Origin: Pseudomonas sp. 10S4
GTDB taxonomy: Bacteria; Pseudomonadota; Gammaproteobacteria; Pseudomonadales; Pseudomonadaceae
Direction of reading: 5' to 3'
Length of the DNA: 64,000 nucleotides
Assembly: GCF_034344865.1 (NCBI RefSeq)
Contig: NZ_CP133774.1
Location: forward strand, 4,836,001 to 4,900,000
Shown: positions 1 to 9,623 of the stretch, piece after piece
Position numbering within the stretch: position 1 is the first letter of the stretch
Layout of the letters: every line of letters starts with the position of its first letter
Program-made: the position numbers and the translations under genes
The notes under the pieces: generated by a model
What the model was told of the DNA's origin: nothing
Database searches by the model: none
Seen by the model: only the letters and a program-made list of their open reading frames with translations

Positions 1-99
1 TCTTCGATGCGAAGTGCAAAGACAGTAGCAGATTCCACCCTCAGGGGATCAAGCCCGCCGCTCGATAAGACTCGGCGATTTGTGAGCGACACAAAACCA

Positions 100-190
100 C
101 TGTGGGAGCGGGCTTGCTCGCGAAGGGGTCATCACATTCAACATCATCGTTGAATGTCACACCGCTTTCGCGAGCAAGCCCGCTCCCACC
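100..190. repeat. REPIN (paired inverted REP elements)
   Basis: Two inverted REP arms (GGGAGCGGGCTTGCTCGC and its reverse complement) flank a short spacer of about 50 bases that itself contains the inverted pair ACATTCAAC/GTTGAATGT. The same structure recurs at 11745, 16056 and 25181. It lies downstream of the flavin monooxygenase gene that ends at 236, a usual REPIN position. Confidence 0.9.
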
Positions 191-235
191 GGGGATCAGT
201 ATTGAGCTTTTCTGTTTGCGCGGGATCGCTTCTGA

Positions 236-1324
236 TCAGGCGACTTTTTCCGCCGCTTGCCGCTCCCGTTCAGCCACCAGTTGACGAGTCAACGGGATCA
301 GGCGCTTGCCATAATCGATGGCGTCGTTAAGCGGATCAAAGCCACGGATCAGGAACGTGGTAATGCCCAGGTCGTAGTAATCGAGCAACGCTTCGGCCAC
401 CTGTTCCGGGGTGCCGACCAGCGAGGTCGAATTACCCTGCGCACCCAGCAGACCCGCAATGCCGGTCCACAGCCGTTTGTCCAGCCGCGAGCCCTGGGCG
501 GCGGCCGCCAGCAAGCGTCGGGAACCTTCATTAGGCGGTTCGCGGCGGACAAATCCATTCTGTTCGGCCAGGGCAGTGGCCTGTTGCAGGATGCGCTCGG
601 CCCGTTCCCAGGCTTGCGCTTCGGTGTCTGCCAGGATCGGGCGCAACGACAGGCTGAAGCGAATGCTGCGCCCATGCTTCGCTGCTTCGGCGCGCACCTG
701 ATTCACCACTTCACGCACCTGTTCGTAGGTTTCACCCCACAGCGCATAAACGTCCGCATGCTTGCCGGCCACCGCAATGGCCGCCGCTGACGAGCCGCCG
801 AAATACAGCGGAATGTGCGGCTGTTGCGGTGATTTCACCGAAGAGTACGCGCCATCGACCTGGTAGTACTTGCCGTCATAGTCGAAGGGCTTTTCGCTGG
901 TCCATTCCTGACGCAAAACATCGAGGTATTCATCGGTGCGGGCATAGCGCTCGTCCTTGCCGATGTAGCTGCCGTCGGCGCGCAGTTCGCGGTCATCGCC
1001 GCCGGTGATGATGTGCACGGCGGTGCGTCCGCCATTGAATACATCGAGGGTGGTGAACTGGCGTGCCGCCAACGTTGGCGCGGCGAAACCCGGTCGATGG
1101 GCAATCAGGAACTTCAGCTTTTTCGTCACGCTGGCAGCATGGGAGGCAATCAGCGTGCTGTCTGGACTGTTGGAGTGGAAGGCCACCAGGGCACGGTCAA
1201 AACCGGCTTCCTCATGGGCGCGGGCGACGGTTTCCACATAGTCAGGCTGCAACACCGGACCGCTGCGAGGCTGGATTTCGGAAGATTGGTGGCCGCCGAT
1301 GTAACCGATAAATTCGATGCTCAT
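236..1324 (-). CDS. SsuD-like FMNH2-dependent alkanesulfonate monooxygenase (LLM class)
   Basis: This 362-residue protein belongs to the bacterial luciferase-like flavin monooxygenases. The block RPGFAAPTLAARQFTTLD (about residues 76-93), followed by NGG and ITGGDDREL, matches the SsuD signature, and PLYFGGSS near residue 175 is the usual phosphate-binding strand. SsuD-type enzymes release sulfite from alkanesulfonates using reduced flavin from a partner reductase; no reductase gene lies nearby. It is divergent from the sulfonate-type ABC genes starting at 1687, so it probably oxidises what they import. The exact substrate (alkanesulfonate or sulfone) cannot be read from sequence. Confidence 0.88.
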   Translation of the reverse strand: MSIEFIGYIGGHQSSEIQPRSGPVLQPDYVETVARAHEEAGFDRALVAFHSNSPDSTLIASHAASVTKKLKFLIAHRPGFAAPTLAARQFTTLDVFNGGRTAVHIITGGDDRELRADGSYIGKDERYARTDEYLDVLRQEWTSEKPFDYDGKYYQVDGAYSSVKSPQQPHIPLYFGGSSAAAIAVAGKHADVYALWGETYEQVREVVNQVRAEAAKHGRSIRFSLSLRPILADTEAQAWERAERILQQATALAEQNGFVRREPPNEGSRRLLAAAAQGSRLDKRLWTGIAGLLGAQGNSTSLVGTPEQVAEALLDYYDLGITTFLIRGFDPLNDAIDYGKRLIPLTRQLVAERERQAAEKVA

Positions 1325-1686
1325 GCTGAGTTCCTTGTCGTTGGATAGGCGTGATTCAAGCCTCCACCTGGCAGGGGGTCGGTCCGTGGTGTCGAAAATA
1401 GGCGCAGCGGGGCAGGGTTGTGAAATGCCGTTTTGTTCTAAGTTAATTATTAATTAAATGAATCATAATAAATTATAAATATCAGAAATGCGCATTTTGA
1501 TCCGCGCCAGGGATGCAGGCGGCGAATGGCACGGGCTGAGGGCTTTAATTATGCAAATAATTTATCTGGATTATTTTCTATCTGATTTTTAATCATATTA
1601 GGTTATTCCCAAAAAGAATTTCACTGAGGTTTTTTATGCGAATAGCATGAATCCGAAGCCATGTTCTTGATGAGGAAGGAAGCCTG
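1325..1686. promoter_or_regulatory. AT-rich divergent promoter region with TTCTAAG motif
   Basis: This non-coding stretch separates two divergent sulfur genes and is far more AT-rich than its surroundings, especially at 1436-1480 and 1540-1640. TTCTAAGTTAATTATTAATT begins at 1436. A close relative, TTCTAAGAATTATTCTTTAA, starts at 19992 upstream of another sulfonate-type binding protein. A CysB/LysR-type activator would be expected for such genes, but the site assignment is an inference. The 1687 gene has an RBS-like GAGGAAGGAAG just upstream. Confidence 0.45.
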
Positions 1687-2559
1687 ATGACCGAAAAGAC
1701 ATTCGACACGCAGAGCGCCAGCAACTCGCTTTACGTCGATAAGGCTGTTGATAGCCAAGGCGCGTCACGGCTGATACCTGACTGGCTGAGGAACTGGCGA
1801 ACCCCGGAAGTCTTTCTGCGCTTGCTCAGCCCGATCGCGCTGCTGCTGTTGTGGGAACTGGCTTCGCAGCTCGGCTGGATCCCGCAACGGATCATCGCCG
1901 CGCCCTCGCAAATCGGCGGCACGCTCTGGGCGATGATTGTGTCTGGCGAGTTGGGCAAGCATTTGCTGGTGTCACTCCAGCGGGCGCTGCTGGGCTTGAG
2001 CATCGGGGTCAGCATCGGCGTGGTGGCGGCGCTGATCACTGGCCTGTCGAAGCGCGGCGAGGTGATCCTCGATTCGCCGATGCAGATGCTGCGTACCATT
2101 CCTTCGCTGGCGCTGGTGCCACTGTTCATTCTCTGGTTCGGCATCGGCGAGTTCACCAAAATTGCATTGATTGTCACCGGCACCACCTTCCCGGTGTACC
2201 TGAACCTGTTCTCCGGCATTCGCAACATCGACCCCAAACTGATCGAGGCCGCCAACACCCTGGGCCTGAATCGTCGCGAGTTGATCTGGCACGTCATCCT
2301 GCCGGGCTCCTTGCCTTCGTTTTTTGTCGGCTTGCGCTATTCCCTGGGGATTTCCTGGCTGGCCCTGGTGTTTGTCGAACAGATCAACACCACCGCCGGC
2401 ATCGGTTTTCTGGCCAGCGATGCGCGGGACTTCATGCGCACTGACGTGATCGTCATCTGCTTGCTGATTTACAGCGTCCTCGGTTTGGTGATCGACGGCT
2501 TGATCCGCACGCTGGAGCGATTTGCCCTGGCCTGGCGCCCATCTTTTGTGAGGAACTGA
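1687..2559 (+). CDS. Sulfonate-type ABC transporter permease (SsuC/TauC family)
   Basis: A 290-residue inner-membrane permease with a cytoplasmic N-terminal extension of about 45 residues, then roughly six hydrophobic segments. The EAA loop that docks the ATPase is clear (EAANTLGLNRRELIWHVILP, about residues 185-204). Family members carry sulfonates, taurine or related compounds. The ATPase gene follows after one base and the lipoprotein binding protein overlaps that, so the three form one importer operon. The ATG is preceded by a strong purine-rich RBS. Confidence 0.88.
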   Translation: MTEKTFDTQSASNSLYVDKAVDSQGASRLIPDWLRNWRTPEVFLRLLSPIALLLLWELASQLGWIPQRIIAAPSQIGGTLWAMIVSGELGKHLLVSLQRALLGLSIGVSIGVVAALITGLSKRGEVILDSPMQMLRTIPSLALVPLFILWFGIGEFTKIALIVTGTTFPVYLNLFSGIRNIDPKLIEAANTLGLNRRELIWHVILPGSLPSFFVGLRYSLGISWLALVFVEQINTTAGIGFLASDARDFMRTDVIVICLLIYSVLGLVIDGLIRTLERFALAWRPSFVRN

Positions 2560-2560
2560 C

Positions 2561-3349
2561 ATGTCGACTATCGCGGCAAAAAACCTGCATTCAGACGCTC
2601 CGGTACAACTGCGCAACGTGGTGCGCCAGTTCGGTCAACAACGAGTCATCGATGGCCTGGACCTGGACATCGCACCCGGCGAGTTCGTCGCACTGCTCGG
2701 GGCCAGCGGTTCCGGCAAAACCACGTTGCTGCGCAGCCTCGCCGGGCTCGACAGTATCGACAGCGGCCAATTGCGAGTGCCCAAGGCCCGGGCGGCGGTA
2801 TTTCAAGAGCCACGCCTGATGCCATGGAAACGCGCCTGGAAAAACGTGATCCTTGGCCTGCGCGTCCCGGACGCCAAGGCCCGTGCGGTGCAGGCCCTGA
2901 CTGAAGTCGGGTTGGCTCATCGACTGGAAGCCTACCCGGCGACACTCTCCGGCGGTGAAGCGCAACGTGTCGCACTGGCCCGAGGCCTGGTGCGCGAGCC
3001 GAAGCTGTTGCTGCTCGACGAGCCGTTTGCCGCCCTCGATGCGCTGACCCGGATCAAGATGCATCGGCTGATCATCGAGTTATGGCGCAAACACACGCCG
3101 GCGGTGCTGCTGGTGACCCACGACGTCGACGAAGCAATCCTGCTGGCCGACCGGGTCATCGTGCTGGCCAACGGCAAGATTGCCGAGCAACTGACTATCG
3201 ATTTGCCGCGCGCCCGAGACTCCGGACAGGAGGGTTTTCAAGCGATCCGTGCACGACTGCTGAGCCTGTTGGGTGTTGAAGTGGAAACCGCTGCGGTGGC
3301 TGAGCGTCAGGCTACCCACAGCACGGTTCGGCGGTTTGCCCATGGTTAA
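2561..3349 (+). CDS. Sulfonate-type ABC transporter ATP-binding protein (SsuB/TauB family)
   Basis: A 262-residue ATPase with Walker A GASGSGKTT (about residues 47-55), Q-loop VFQEPRLMPW, ABC signature LSGGEAQR, Walker B LLLLDEPFAALD and the switch histidine in THDVDEA. The short linker and the QEPRLMPW form are characteristic of the nitrate/sulfonate/taurine ATPases. It energises the 1687 permease. Its last codons overlap the start of the binding-protein gene by 8 bases, indicating translational coupling. Confidence 0.9.
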   Translation: MSTIAAKNLHSDAPVQLRNVVRQFGQQRVIDGLDLDIAPGEFVALLGASGSGKTTLLRSLAGLDSIDSGQLRVPKARAAVFQEPRLMPWKRAWKNVILGLRVPDAKARAVQALTEVGLAHRLEAYPATLSGGEAQRVALARGLVREPKLLLLDEPFAALDALTRIKMHRLIIELWRKHTPAVLLVTHDVDEAILLADRVIVLANGKIAEQLTIDLPRARDSGQEGFQAIRARLLSLLGVEVETAAVAERQATHSTVRRFAHG

Positions 3350-4358
3350 TCGACGTGTTTTGATCTCGGCGATGGCGTTGCTGTCAGGTGCCGCGTTGTT
3401 GCTCAGCGGCTGCGGTGACGCCATCGAGCCAAAAGCCCAATCGGACCTGTCCAGCGTCACGCTGATCCTCGGCGATCAAGCCAAGGGCTTGCGCACGGTG
3501 GTCGAGGCCGCCAACGCGCTGGAGGGCATTCCCTACAAGGTTCAGTGGGCGAACTTCCAGGGCGCCGCGCCGTTGTTCGAAGCCTTGCGCGCCGGGGCCG
3601 TCGATCTGGGGCCCGCCGGCGATACCCCGGTACTTGCTGCGGCCACCGGCGGCACGCCGTTGCGGATTGTCGCGGTACGGCGCAGCCAATCGAGAGGCAT
3701 CGCCATCCTGGTCCCGGCGGATTCACCGATTCACAGCGTCGCTGATTTGAAAGGTCGCAACGTGGTGGTGTCGTCGGCCCGCGGCAGTATTTCCCAGTAC
3801 TTACTGATTCGCGCGTTGGCCAATGCCGGGGTTGACGAGAAAGACGTCAACGTCGGATTCGTCCTGCCCACCGACGCGTTGGCGGCATTCAACGCCGGCA
3901 AGATCGAAGCCTGGGCCACGTTCGGGATCTATCAGGCATTTGCCGAGCAGCAGGGCGCGCGGGTGCTGATCAGCGGCGAAGGGATCAACACCGGGCTGAC
4001 GTTCATTACGGCGTCCGATGAAGTGCTCACTGACCCACACAAACGCAAGGCCCTCAGCGACGTGTTGCAGCGTTTCGCCAAGGCTTTTGAATGGGCACGG
4101 CAAAACCCCGACGAGTATGCGCGGGTGTTCGCCAAAGCCAATGACGTTTCGCTTGAAGTCTCGCAGCGGCTGCGCAGTTGGGGTGATGAGTCGCTGTTGC
4201 CGGTTGAACCACGGGATGTTCAGGCGTTGCAGCAGGTCGATGATTTGTTCGTCGAGAAGAAGATCTTTCCCCATCGCGTCGACGTAGAGAAATTCACCGA
4301 CGCCCAGGTGTTTTCCAACGAGTCGCTGGCCCTGAGTCGAACCACGTCTACCCAGTAA
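3342..4358 (+). CDS. Sulfonate-type ABC substrate-binding lipoprotein
   Basis: The ATG at 3342 is chosen over an in-frame start 69 bases upstream because it gives a proper lipoprotein signal (MVNRRVLISAMALL...LLLSGC, lipobox Cys about residue 24). The mature part is a SsuA/TauA-like periplasmic fold: GDQAKGLRTVVEAANAL near the start, LGPAGDTPVLAAATGGTPLR, and VVVSSARGSISQYLLIRAL further on. Anchoring by a lipid is less common than a free SsuA. It is followed by a hairpin terminator, so it closes the first operon. The ligand is presumably an organosulfur compound. Confidence 0.87.
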   Translation: MVNRRVLISAMALLSGAALLLSGCGDAIEPKAQSDLSSVTLILGDQAKGLRTVVEAANALEGIPYKVQWANFQGAAPLFEALRAGAVDLGPAGDTPVLAAATGGTPLRIVAVRRSQSRGIAILVPADSPIHSVADLKGRNVVVSSARGSISQYLLIRALANAGVDEKDVNVGFVLPTDALAAFNAGKIEAWATFGIYQAFAEQQGARVLISGEGINTGLTFITASDEVLTDPHKRKALSDVLQRFAKAFEWARQNPDEYARVFAKANDVSLEVSQRLRSWGDESLLPVEPRDVQALQQVDDLFVEKKIFPHRVDVEKFTDAQVFSNESLALSRTTSTQ

Positions 4359-4388
4359 ATTAACGCCGATTCACCTCGCCTGGCGGAA

Positions 4389-4418
4389 CGCTCCTGTCTC
4401 TATGACAGGGGCGTTTTT
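4389..4418 (+). terminator. Rho-independent terminator
   Basis: A GC-rich hairpin (arms CGCTCCTGTC and GACAGGGGCG) runs into TTTTT about 30 bases after the binding-protein stop. The next 130 bases are AT-rich and probably hold the promoter of the 4552 operon. Confidence 0.75.
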
Positions 4419-4551
4419 GTGCTTCCAGAATGTGAAAACGCCACTCGAAGCGAACCTAAGCTAATGCGAAAAAGATATTTATTACTGGTTTTTAAGATCG
4501 TTTAGCTTGGATCCATTGCCAGATAAATATCGTTTCACCTGGGAGTGAACC

Positions 4552-5589
4552 ATGCCGCAGCCCCTGGACATCACCACCTTACCGACCCTCGACCTGTCAC
4601 TGCTCGACGGCACCCCGGCACAACGCCAGGGCTTTCTTGACGACCTGCGCCATGCCGCACGGGACGTGGGTTTTTTCTACCTGACCGGCCATGGCATCGA
4701 CAGCGCTTTGTTGAGTCAAGTACAGGCTCACGCCCGCCAATTCTTTGCCCTGCCCGACAGCGAGAAAGCAGCGGTGGGCATGATCAATTCACCGCACTTT
4801 CGTGGCTACAACCGTGCCGCTTCAGAGATCACTCGCGGCAAGCCGGACTTGCGCGAACAGTTCGATCTGGGCGCCGAACGCGAGGTGTTGCCGCAGGCTG
4901 AAAACAGCCCGTACTGGGCGCGTCTGCAAGGCCCCAATCAATGGCCGGCCGCGCTACCGGCGCTCAAGCCGTTGCTGCTGGATTGGCAGCAAGCCATGAC
5001 CCGCATGTCGCTGCGCCTGCTGCGCGCTTTCGCCCAGGCGTTGGCGTTGCCGCAAGACGCTTTCGACCGGTTGTACGGCGACAAGCCCAATGAGCACATC
5101 AAGTTGATGCGCTATCCGGGGCAGGCCGCAGACGCCAGCCATCAAGGTGTCGGGGCGCACAAGGATTCGGGTTTCCTGAGCTTCCTGCTGCAAGACCAGC
5201 AGGCCGGCCTGCAAGTCGAAATCGAGGAGGGGCGCTGGATCGATGCGCGGCCTCGGGACAACACCTTAGTGGTGAACATCGGCGAATTGCTGGAGTTGGC
5301 CACCAACGGTTACTTGCGTGCCACGGTGCATCGGGTGGTGTCGCCGGCCAAGGGCAACGAGCGTTTGTCGATTGCGTTCTTCCTCGGCGCGCAACTCGAT
5401 GCCGTCGTGCCGCTTTACCCGTTGCCCACGGCGCTGCTGCGTGAAGCACGAGGTCCGGCCAGCGATCCGGACAATCCATTGTTTCGAGACGTCGGCTGGA
5501 ATTATCTCAAGGGCCGGCTGCGTTCTCATCCCGATGTTGCCCAGCGTTTTTACGCCGACGCACTGATCCCCAAAGCACTGACTGCCTAA
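4552..5589 (+). CDS. 2-oxoglutarate/Fe(II)-dependent oxygenase, isopenicillin N synthase family
   Basis: A 345-residue non-haem iron oxygenase. The N-terminal DIOX_N part (ARDVGFFYLTGHGI, about residues 38-51) is followed by the jelly-roll core with iron ligands in GAHKDSGFLSFLLQD (H and D, near residues 200-202) and TVHRVV (H near 258), and the 2-oxoglutarate-binding RLSIAFF. Heading an operon with MetQNI and a sugar-type ABC importer, it may open an imported organosulfur compound by hydroxylation, as TauD does for taurine, but it is not TauD-like in sequence. The substrate is unknown. Confidence 0.85.
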   Translation: MPQPLDITTLPTLDLSLLDGTPAQRQGFLDDLRHAARDVGFFYLTGHGIDSALLSQVQAHARQFFALPDSEKAAVGMINSPHFRGYNRAASEITRGKPDLREQFDLGAEREVLPQAENSPYWARLQGPNQWPAALPALKPLLLDWQQAMTRMSLRLLRAFAQALALPQDAFDRLYGDKPNEHIKLMRYPGQAADASHQGVGAHKDSGFLSFLLQDQQAGLQVEIEEGRWIDARPRDNTLVVNIGELLELATNGYLRATVHRVVSPAKGNERLSIAFFLGAQLDAVVPLYPLPTALLREARGPASDPDNPLFRDVGWNYLKGRLRSHPDVAQRFYADALIPKALTA

Positions 5590-5609
5590 CCTCATCAAGG
5601 ACCAAGAAC

Positions 5610-6434
5610 ATGTTCAAGAAAACAGGATTGACCCTGGCTGTGCTGGGCGCTCTGGTGACATCTTTCAGTGCCCTGGCCCTTGAGCCGTTGCGCGTGGCAG
5701 CGGACCCGGTGCCCCACGCGCAGATTCTGGCGTACGTGCAAAAAATCGACCCGCAACTGAACCTCAAGATCATCGAGATCCCCAACGGCGTGAACTCCAA
5801 CGAACTGCTGGTACATGGCGACGTCGATGCCAATTACTTCCAGCACTTGCCCTACCTGAAGTCACAGGAGCAGGCCCTCGGCGAAAAACTCGCGGTGGCC
5901 GCGACGGTGCATATCGAGCCGCTGGGTATTTACTCCCACAAACACAAAACTTTCGCGCAAGTCCCGCAAAACGGCACGGTGGCGGTTCCCAACAACGTCA
6001 CCAACCTGAGTCGCGCGCTGTACCTGTTGCAGGACAACGGCTTGATCAAACTCAAGGCCGGCTTCAACGACCCGGCCACCGATCAGGCCACACCGAAGGA
6101 CATCGCCGAGAACCCGAAACAGCTGAAGATCCTCGAAATCGAATCGCCGCAAATTCCCCGGGCCCTTGATGATGTGGACCTCGCGGTGATCAATGGCAAC
6201 TACGCATTGGAAGCTGGTTTGGTCCCGGCCAAGGATGCGCTTGGGTTGGAAAAAGCCGAGCACAACCCCTACGCCAATATCCTGGTGACCACGCCAAAAT
6301 TGCAGGACGACCCACGGATCAAGCAACTGGCCAAAGACCTGACGTCGCCTGAAGTGGCCAAGTTCATCACCGACAACTTCTCCGGTTCAGTGATTCCGGT
6401 GAGCCCTGTGACCGTAGCGGCCACTAAGCCATGA
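5610..6434 (+). CDS. metQ: MetQ/NlpA-family substrate-binding protein
   Basis: A 274-residue periplasmic binding protein with a signal peptide ([23 protein letters not shown]). Hallmarks of the MetQ family are [18 protein letters not shown] (about residues 75-85), [18 protein letters not shown] and [10 protein letters not shown]. MetQ binds methionine or derivatives for the MetNI importer. There is no lipobox cysteine in the signal peptide, so it is probably soluble rather than lipid-anchored. The gene starts 20 bases after the oxygenase and overlaps metN by 4 bases. Confidence 0.92.
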   Translation: MFKKTGLTLAVLGALVTSFSALALEPLRVAADPVPHAQILAYVQKIDPQLNLKIIEIPNGVNSNELLVHGDVDANYFQHLPYLKSQEQALGEKLAVAATVHIEPLGIYSHKHKTFAQVPQNGTVAVPNNVTNLSRALYLLQDNGLIKLKAGFNDPATDQATPKDIAENPKQLKILEIESPQIPRALDDVDLAVINGNYALEAGLVPAKDALGLEKAEHNPYANILVTTPKLQDDPRIKQLAKDLTSPEVAKFITDNFSGSVIPVSPVTVAATKP

Positions 6435-7402
6435 TCGTCGTCGAGCAGTTGAGCAAAACCTATGCGCCAGGGCAGGCACCTGCCCTGGATCAGGTATCCC
6501 TGAGCATTCCCGATGGTGCGATCTACGGGATTCTGGGGCGCAGCGGTGCGGGTAAATCGACGCTGCTGCGGTGCCTCAATCTGCTCGAGCGGCCCAGTGC
6601 CGGGCGCATTCTGCTGGACGGCGAGGACCTGACAGCCTTGTCCGACATCGAACTGCGCCGGCAACGCCAGCGCATCGGCATGATCTTTCAGGGCTTCAAC
6701 CTGCTGCACTCGCGCAACGTCTTCGACAACATCGCCGTGCCGCTGGAAATCGCCCGCGTAAGAAAAACACAGCGTCATGCGCGGGTCAGAGAACTGCTGG
6801 ATCTGGTGGGCTTGAGTGATAAGGCTCAGGCGTTTCCTTCACAACTGTCCGGTGGGCAAAAACAACGGGTAGGCATCGCCCGGGCGTTGGCGGCACGACC
6901 GGCGTATCTGCTGTCGGACGAAGCCACCAGCGCCCTCGACCCGCAAACCACTGCCTCGATTCTTGAACTGCTGCGCGACATCAACCGCCAGTTGGGGCTG
7001 ACTATCGTGCTGATCACCCATGAGCTGGAGGTGGTCAAGTCGATTTGTGATCACGCCGCTTCACTGGCTCACGGCCGATTGGTCGAGGCCGGGTCGATTG
7101 CACAACTGTTGGCTAACCCGGATTCCAGTCTCGGTCGCTCACTGCTGCCGGGATACAGCACACCGTTGGGCAACGATGCCCTGGACTTGAGCTTTTTCGA
7201 CAACCTTTTGGCCACTCCTGTGCTCAATGAATTAAAGCAACAGGGCGTGGAACTGAACCTGCTCGCCAGTGGCGTCGAGTCTGTCGGCGGGCGCCAGGTC
7301 GGGCGTTTGCGCGTGGCATTCCGGCAGCCTGGCGATGAACTGAAACTGAACCAGGTCGTGGCGTTTCTCAAACAACGTGGCGTCAGGGTGGAGCGCTCAT
7401 GA
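6431..7402 (+). CDS. metN: Methionine-type ABC transporter ATP-binding protein
   Basis: A 323-residue ATPase with Walker [16 protein letters not shown], signature [15 protein letters not shown], Walker [16 protein letters not shown] and switch [10 protein letters not shown]. The remaining C-terminal 80 residues (about 245-323, ending [12 protein letters not shown]) form the NIL/ACT-like domain that in MetN binds methionine and inhibits transport from the inside. It is translationally coupled at both ends (ATGA overlaps). A separate housekeeping metNIQ is usual in Pseudomonas, so this set probably serves a special sulfur source. Confidence 0.93.
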   Translation: MIVVEQLSKTYAPGQAPALDQVSLSIPDGAIYGILGRSGAGKSTLLRCLNLLERPSAGRILLDGEDLTALSDIELRRQRQRIGMIFQGFNLLHSRNVFDNIAVPLEIARVRKTQRHARVRELLDLVGLSDKAQAFPSQLSGGQKQRVGIARALAARPAYLLSDEATSALDPQTTASILELLRDINRQLGLTIVLITHELEVVKSICDHAASLAHGRLVEAGSIAQLLANPDSSLGRSLLPGYSTPLGNDALDLSFFDNLLATPVLNELKQQGVELNLLASGVESVGGRQVGRLRVAFRQPGDELKLNQVVAFLKQRGVRVERS

Positions 7403-8070
7403 ATCGCGTGATCGACTGGAACGAGATCTTCCAACTGGTGCTCACGGCCACCGGTGAAACCCTGTACATGGTCCTGCTGGCGGGGTTGTTTACCTTGCTG
7501 ATCGGCTTGCCGCTGGGTGTGTTGCTGTTCATCAGTCGTAGCGATGGTCTGTTCCCAATGCCCCGGCTCAGCAAAGGCCTGGGAGGGCTGGTCAACCTTG
7601 GTCGCTCGCTGCCGTTTGTGGTGATGCTGATCGCCTTGATCCCGCTGACGCGATTGGTGGTCGGTACGACCCTGGGCAGCACCGCAGCGGTGGTGCCGAT
7701 CACCATCGGCGCCTTTCCGTTCTTCGCCCGAATTGTCGAGAACGCCCTGGACGAAGTCGACAAGGGCCGCATCGAAGCGATCCTCGCCATGGGCGGTGAT
7801 GTCTGGCATGTGATTTTCAAAGTGCTGTTGCCCGAAGCGCTGCCCGCGTTGTTGGCAGGCATCACCTTGACCCTGGTGATGCTGATTGGTTTTTCCTCCA
7901 TGGCCGGGGTCATCGGTGGCGGTGGTCTGGGAGACTTGGCGATTCGCTACGGCTACCAGCGCTTCAACAATCAGGTGATGGTCGCCACTGTGGTGGTGCT
8001 GGTGATTCTGGTACAGAGCGTGCAAAGCCTCGGTGATCGGCTGGTGCGCTCCTTGGCACACCGACGATGA
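7399..8070 (+). CDS. metI: Methionine-type ABC transporter permease
   Basis: A 223-residue permease with about five membrane segments. It carries the conserved MetI features [11 protein letters not shown] (residues 17-27), [17 protein letters not shown], the EAA-like [13 protein letters not shown] loop and the C-terminal [17 protein letters not shown]. It pairs with MetN upstream, and its stop overlaps the start of the sugar-type ATPase gene by 4 bases, which ties two different importers into one transcript. Confidence 0.93.
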   Translation: MNRVIDWNEIFQLVLTATGETLYMVLLAGLFTLLIGLPLGVLLFISRSDGLFPMPRLSKGLGGLVNLGRSLPFVVMLIALIPLTRLVVGTTLGSTAAVVPITIGAFPFFARIVENALDEVDKGRIEAILAMGGDVWHVIFKVLLPEALPALLAGITLTLVMLIGFSSMAGVIGGGGLGDLAIRYGYQRFNNQVMVATVVVLVILVQSVQSLGDRLVRSLAHRR

Positions 8071-9623
8071 GTGCGCCTGTTTCCGTGGCACCCGAGCCGC
8101 TGATTCGTGTGCGTGAGCTGAGCAAAACCTTTGGCGCCAGCCGTGCGCTGGATCGGGTCAGCCTGGAGATTTACCCCGCCGAAGTGGTGGCGCTGCTGGG
8201 GGCCAACGGTGCGGGAAAATCGACCTTGGTAAAGATCCTCGCCGGCAGTCAATCCTCCGATGCCGGTGAGCTTTGGGTCGACGGCCAGCCACGGCATTTC
8301 ACCTCGCCACTGTCGGCGCGCCGGGTCGGGATCGTCGCGGTGCACCAGCAAGTCAACGACGGCATCGCACCCGGATTGAGCGTGGCGGAAAACCTCTTGC
8401 TCGATGAACTCTGCCAGCCCGGCGCGGACTTTTGGCTGAATCGCAAGCGCCTGTTCGAGCGGGCCGCGAGCATCGCTGCCGGCCTCGGCCTGGAGCTGCC
8501 GCTGGAGCAACCGATCGAACGCCTCGGCCAGGCCGAACGGCAACTGGTGGTGCTGGCACGCGCGTTCGCCCTGCAGCCGCGTCTGCTGATTCTCGACGAG
8601 CCCACGGCCGCCTTGTCGGACGTCGAAGCCCAGCGCCTGTTCGGCTTGATCGACACGCTGCGCAGTCGTGGGGTGGCGATTTTGTACATTTCCCATCGTT
8701 TGTCCGACCTGAAGCGGGTGGCGGATCGCGCCATTGTCCTGCGCGATGGCCAACTGGTCGGCGAGTTCGGCGCCCGCCAGTTGCCCGAAGCGGTCGAGGC
8801 CATGCTCGGTCAGGCGCTTGATACTCACGTTTACGAACCGCGCACGGCTGGGCGGGAAGTCCTGACCCTGCGCGCCGCGAAAATCACACCGCATAAAAAG
8901 GCGTTCGATCTGACCCTGCACGAAGGCGAAGTGGTGGTGCTCACCGGATTACTGGGCGCCGGCAAAACCGAGATCGCCGAAGTGCTGTTCGGCCTGCGCG
9001 AACCGGCGGCTGGCACCCTGCAACTGGATGGCATCGACTGGCAACCCGAGTCGCCACGCCAGGCGATCCACAGCGGAGTGTTCTTTGCCGCCGAAGATCG
9101 CGCCAGCCAATCATTGATCGCAGATTTTTCCCTGCGTCGCACCCTGACCTTGCCGTTCCTCGAACGCTTCACCCGTGGCGGTTTCATCCGCAACCGGGCC
9201 GAGGCGGCAGCGGTCGAGGCACAGGTCGCGGCATTGGGGATCAAGACTGCCGGAATCGACGTGCCGATGAGTGCGTTGTCCGGCGGCAACCAGCAGAAGG
9301 TCGTACTGGGCCGCTGGTTGCTGGGGGACGGGCGGGTGTTGATTCTCGATGAACCGTTTCAGGGCGTGGACGTACGCGCCCGCCGCGAAATCGGCCAACT
9401 GCTGCGCGACAGTGCTGGCGGCCGCGCAACGCTGGTGATCTGTGCCGATGTCGACGAAGCCCTGGAAATTGCCGACCGGATTCTGCTGGTGCGCAATCAC
9501 GCGGTGGTCGCCGAATACTCCCGCGCCGGGCTGAGCCGCGCCACGCTGGTGGCGGCGCTTGCTGGCGTCGAAGTCACTGTTCCAACTATTCATGCCACGC
9601 CAAGGAGTAGAGCGAGTGCCTGA
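8067..9623 (+). CDS. Sugar-type (RbsA/MglA family) ABC transporter ATP-binding protein
   Basis: A 518-residue protein with two fused ATPase halves, the carbohydrate-uptake type 2 arrangement. The first half has Walker A GANGAGKSTLVK and Walker B LLILDEPTAALSD. The second has a degenerate loop GLLGAGKTEIAEVLFG, the strong signature LSGGNQQKVVLGRWL and LILDEPFQGVDV. Family members import ribose, galactose, autoinducer-2 and similar small molecules. The gene overlaps metI by 4 bases and the next permease by 8 bases. Its position inside an organosulfur operon suggests a sulfur-bearing or ribosyl ligand (for example a methylthio-sugar), which is an inference. Confidence 0.88.
   Translation: MSAPVSVAPEPLIRVRELSKTFGASRALDRVSLEIYPAEVVALLGANGAGKSTLVKILAGSQSSDAGELWVDGQPRHFTSPLSARRVGIVAVHQQVNDGIAPGLSVAENLLLDELCQPGADFWLNRKRLFERAASIAAGLGLELPLEQPIERLGQAERQLVVLARAFALQPRLLILDEPTAALSDVEAQRLFGLIDTLRSRGVAILYISHRLSDLKRVADRAIVLRDGQLVGEFGARQLPEAVEAMLGQALDTHVYEPRTAGREVLTLRAAKITPHKKAFDLTLHEGEVVVLTGLLGAGKTEIAEVLFGLREPAAGTLQLDGIDWQPESPRQAIHSGVFFAAEDRASQSLIADFSLRRTLTLPFLERFTRGGFIRNRAEAAAVEAQVAALGIKTAGIDVPMSALSGGNQQKVVLGRWLLGDGRVLILDEPFQGVDVRARREIGQLLRDSAGGRATLVICADVDEALEIADRILLVRNHAVVAEYSRAGLSRATLVAALAGVEVTVPTIHATPRSRASA

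Noticed and set aside
1510..1560. Possible sigma-54 promoter (TGGCACGGGCTGAGGGC)
   Set aside because: The expected TTGC at the -12 position with correct spacing is missing.
7069..8091. 340-codon minus-strand frame opposite metN/metI
   Set aside because: Glutamine- and histidine-rich shadow of the permease codons with no family motif; the plus-strand genes overlap neatly and are well conserved.
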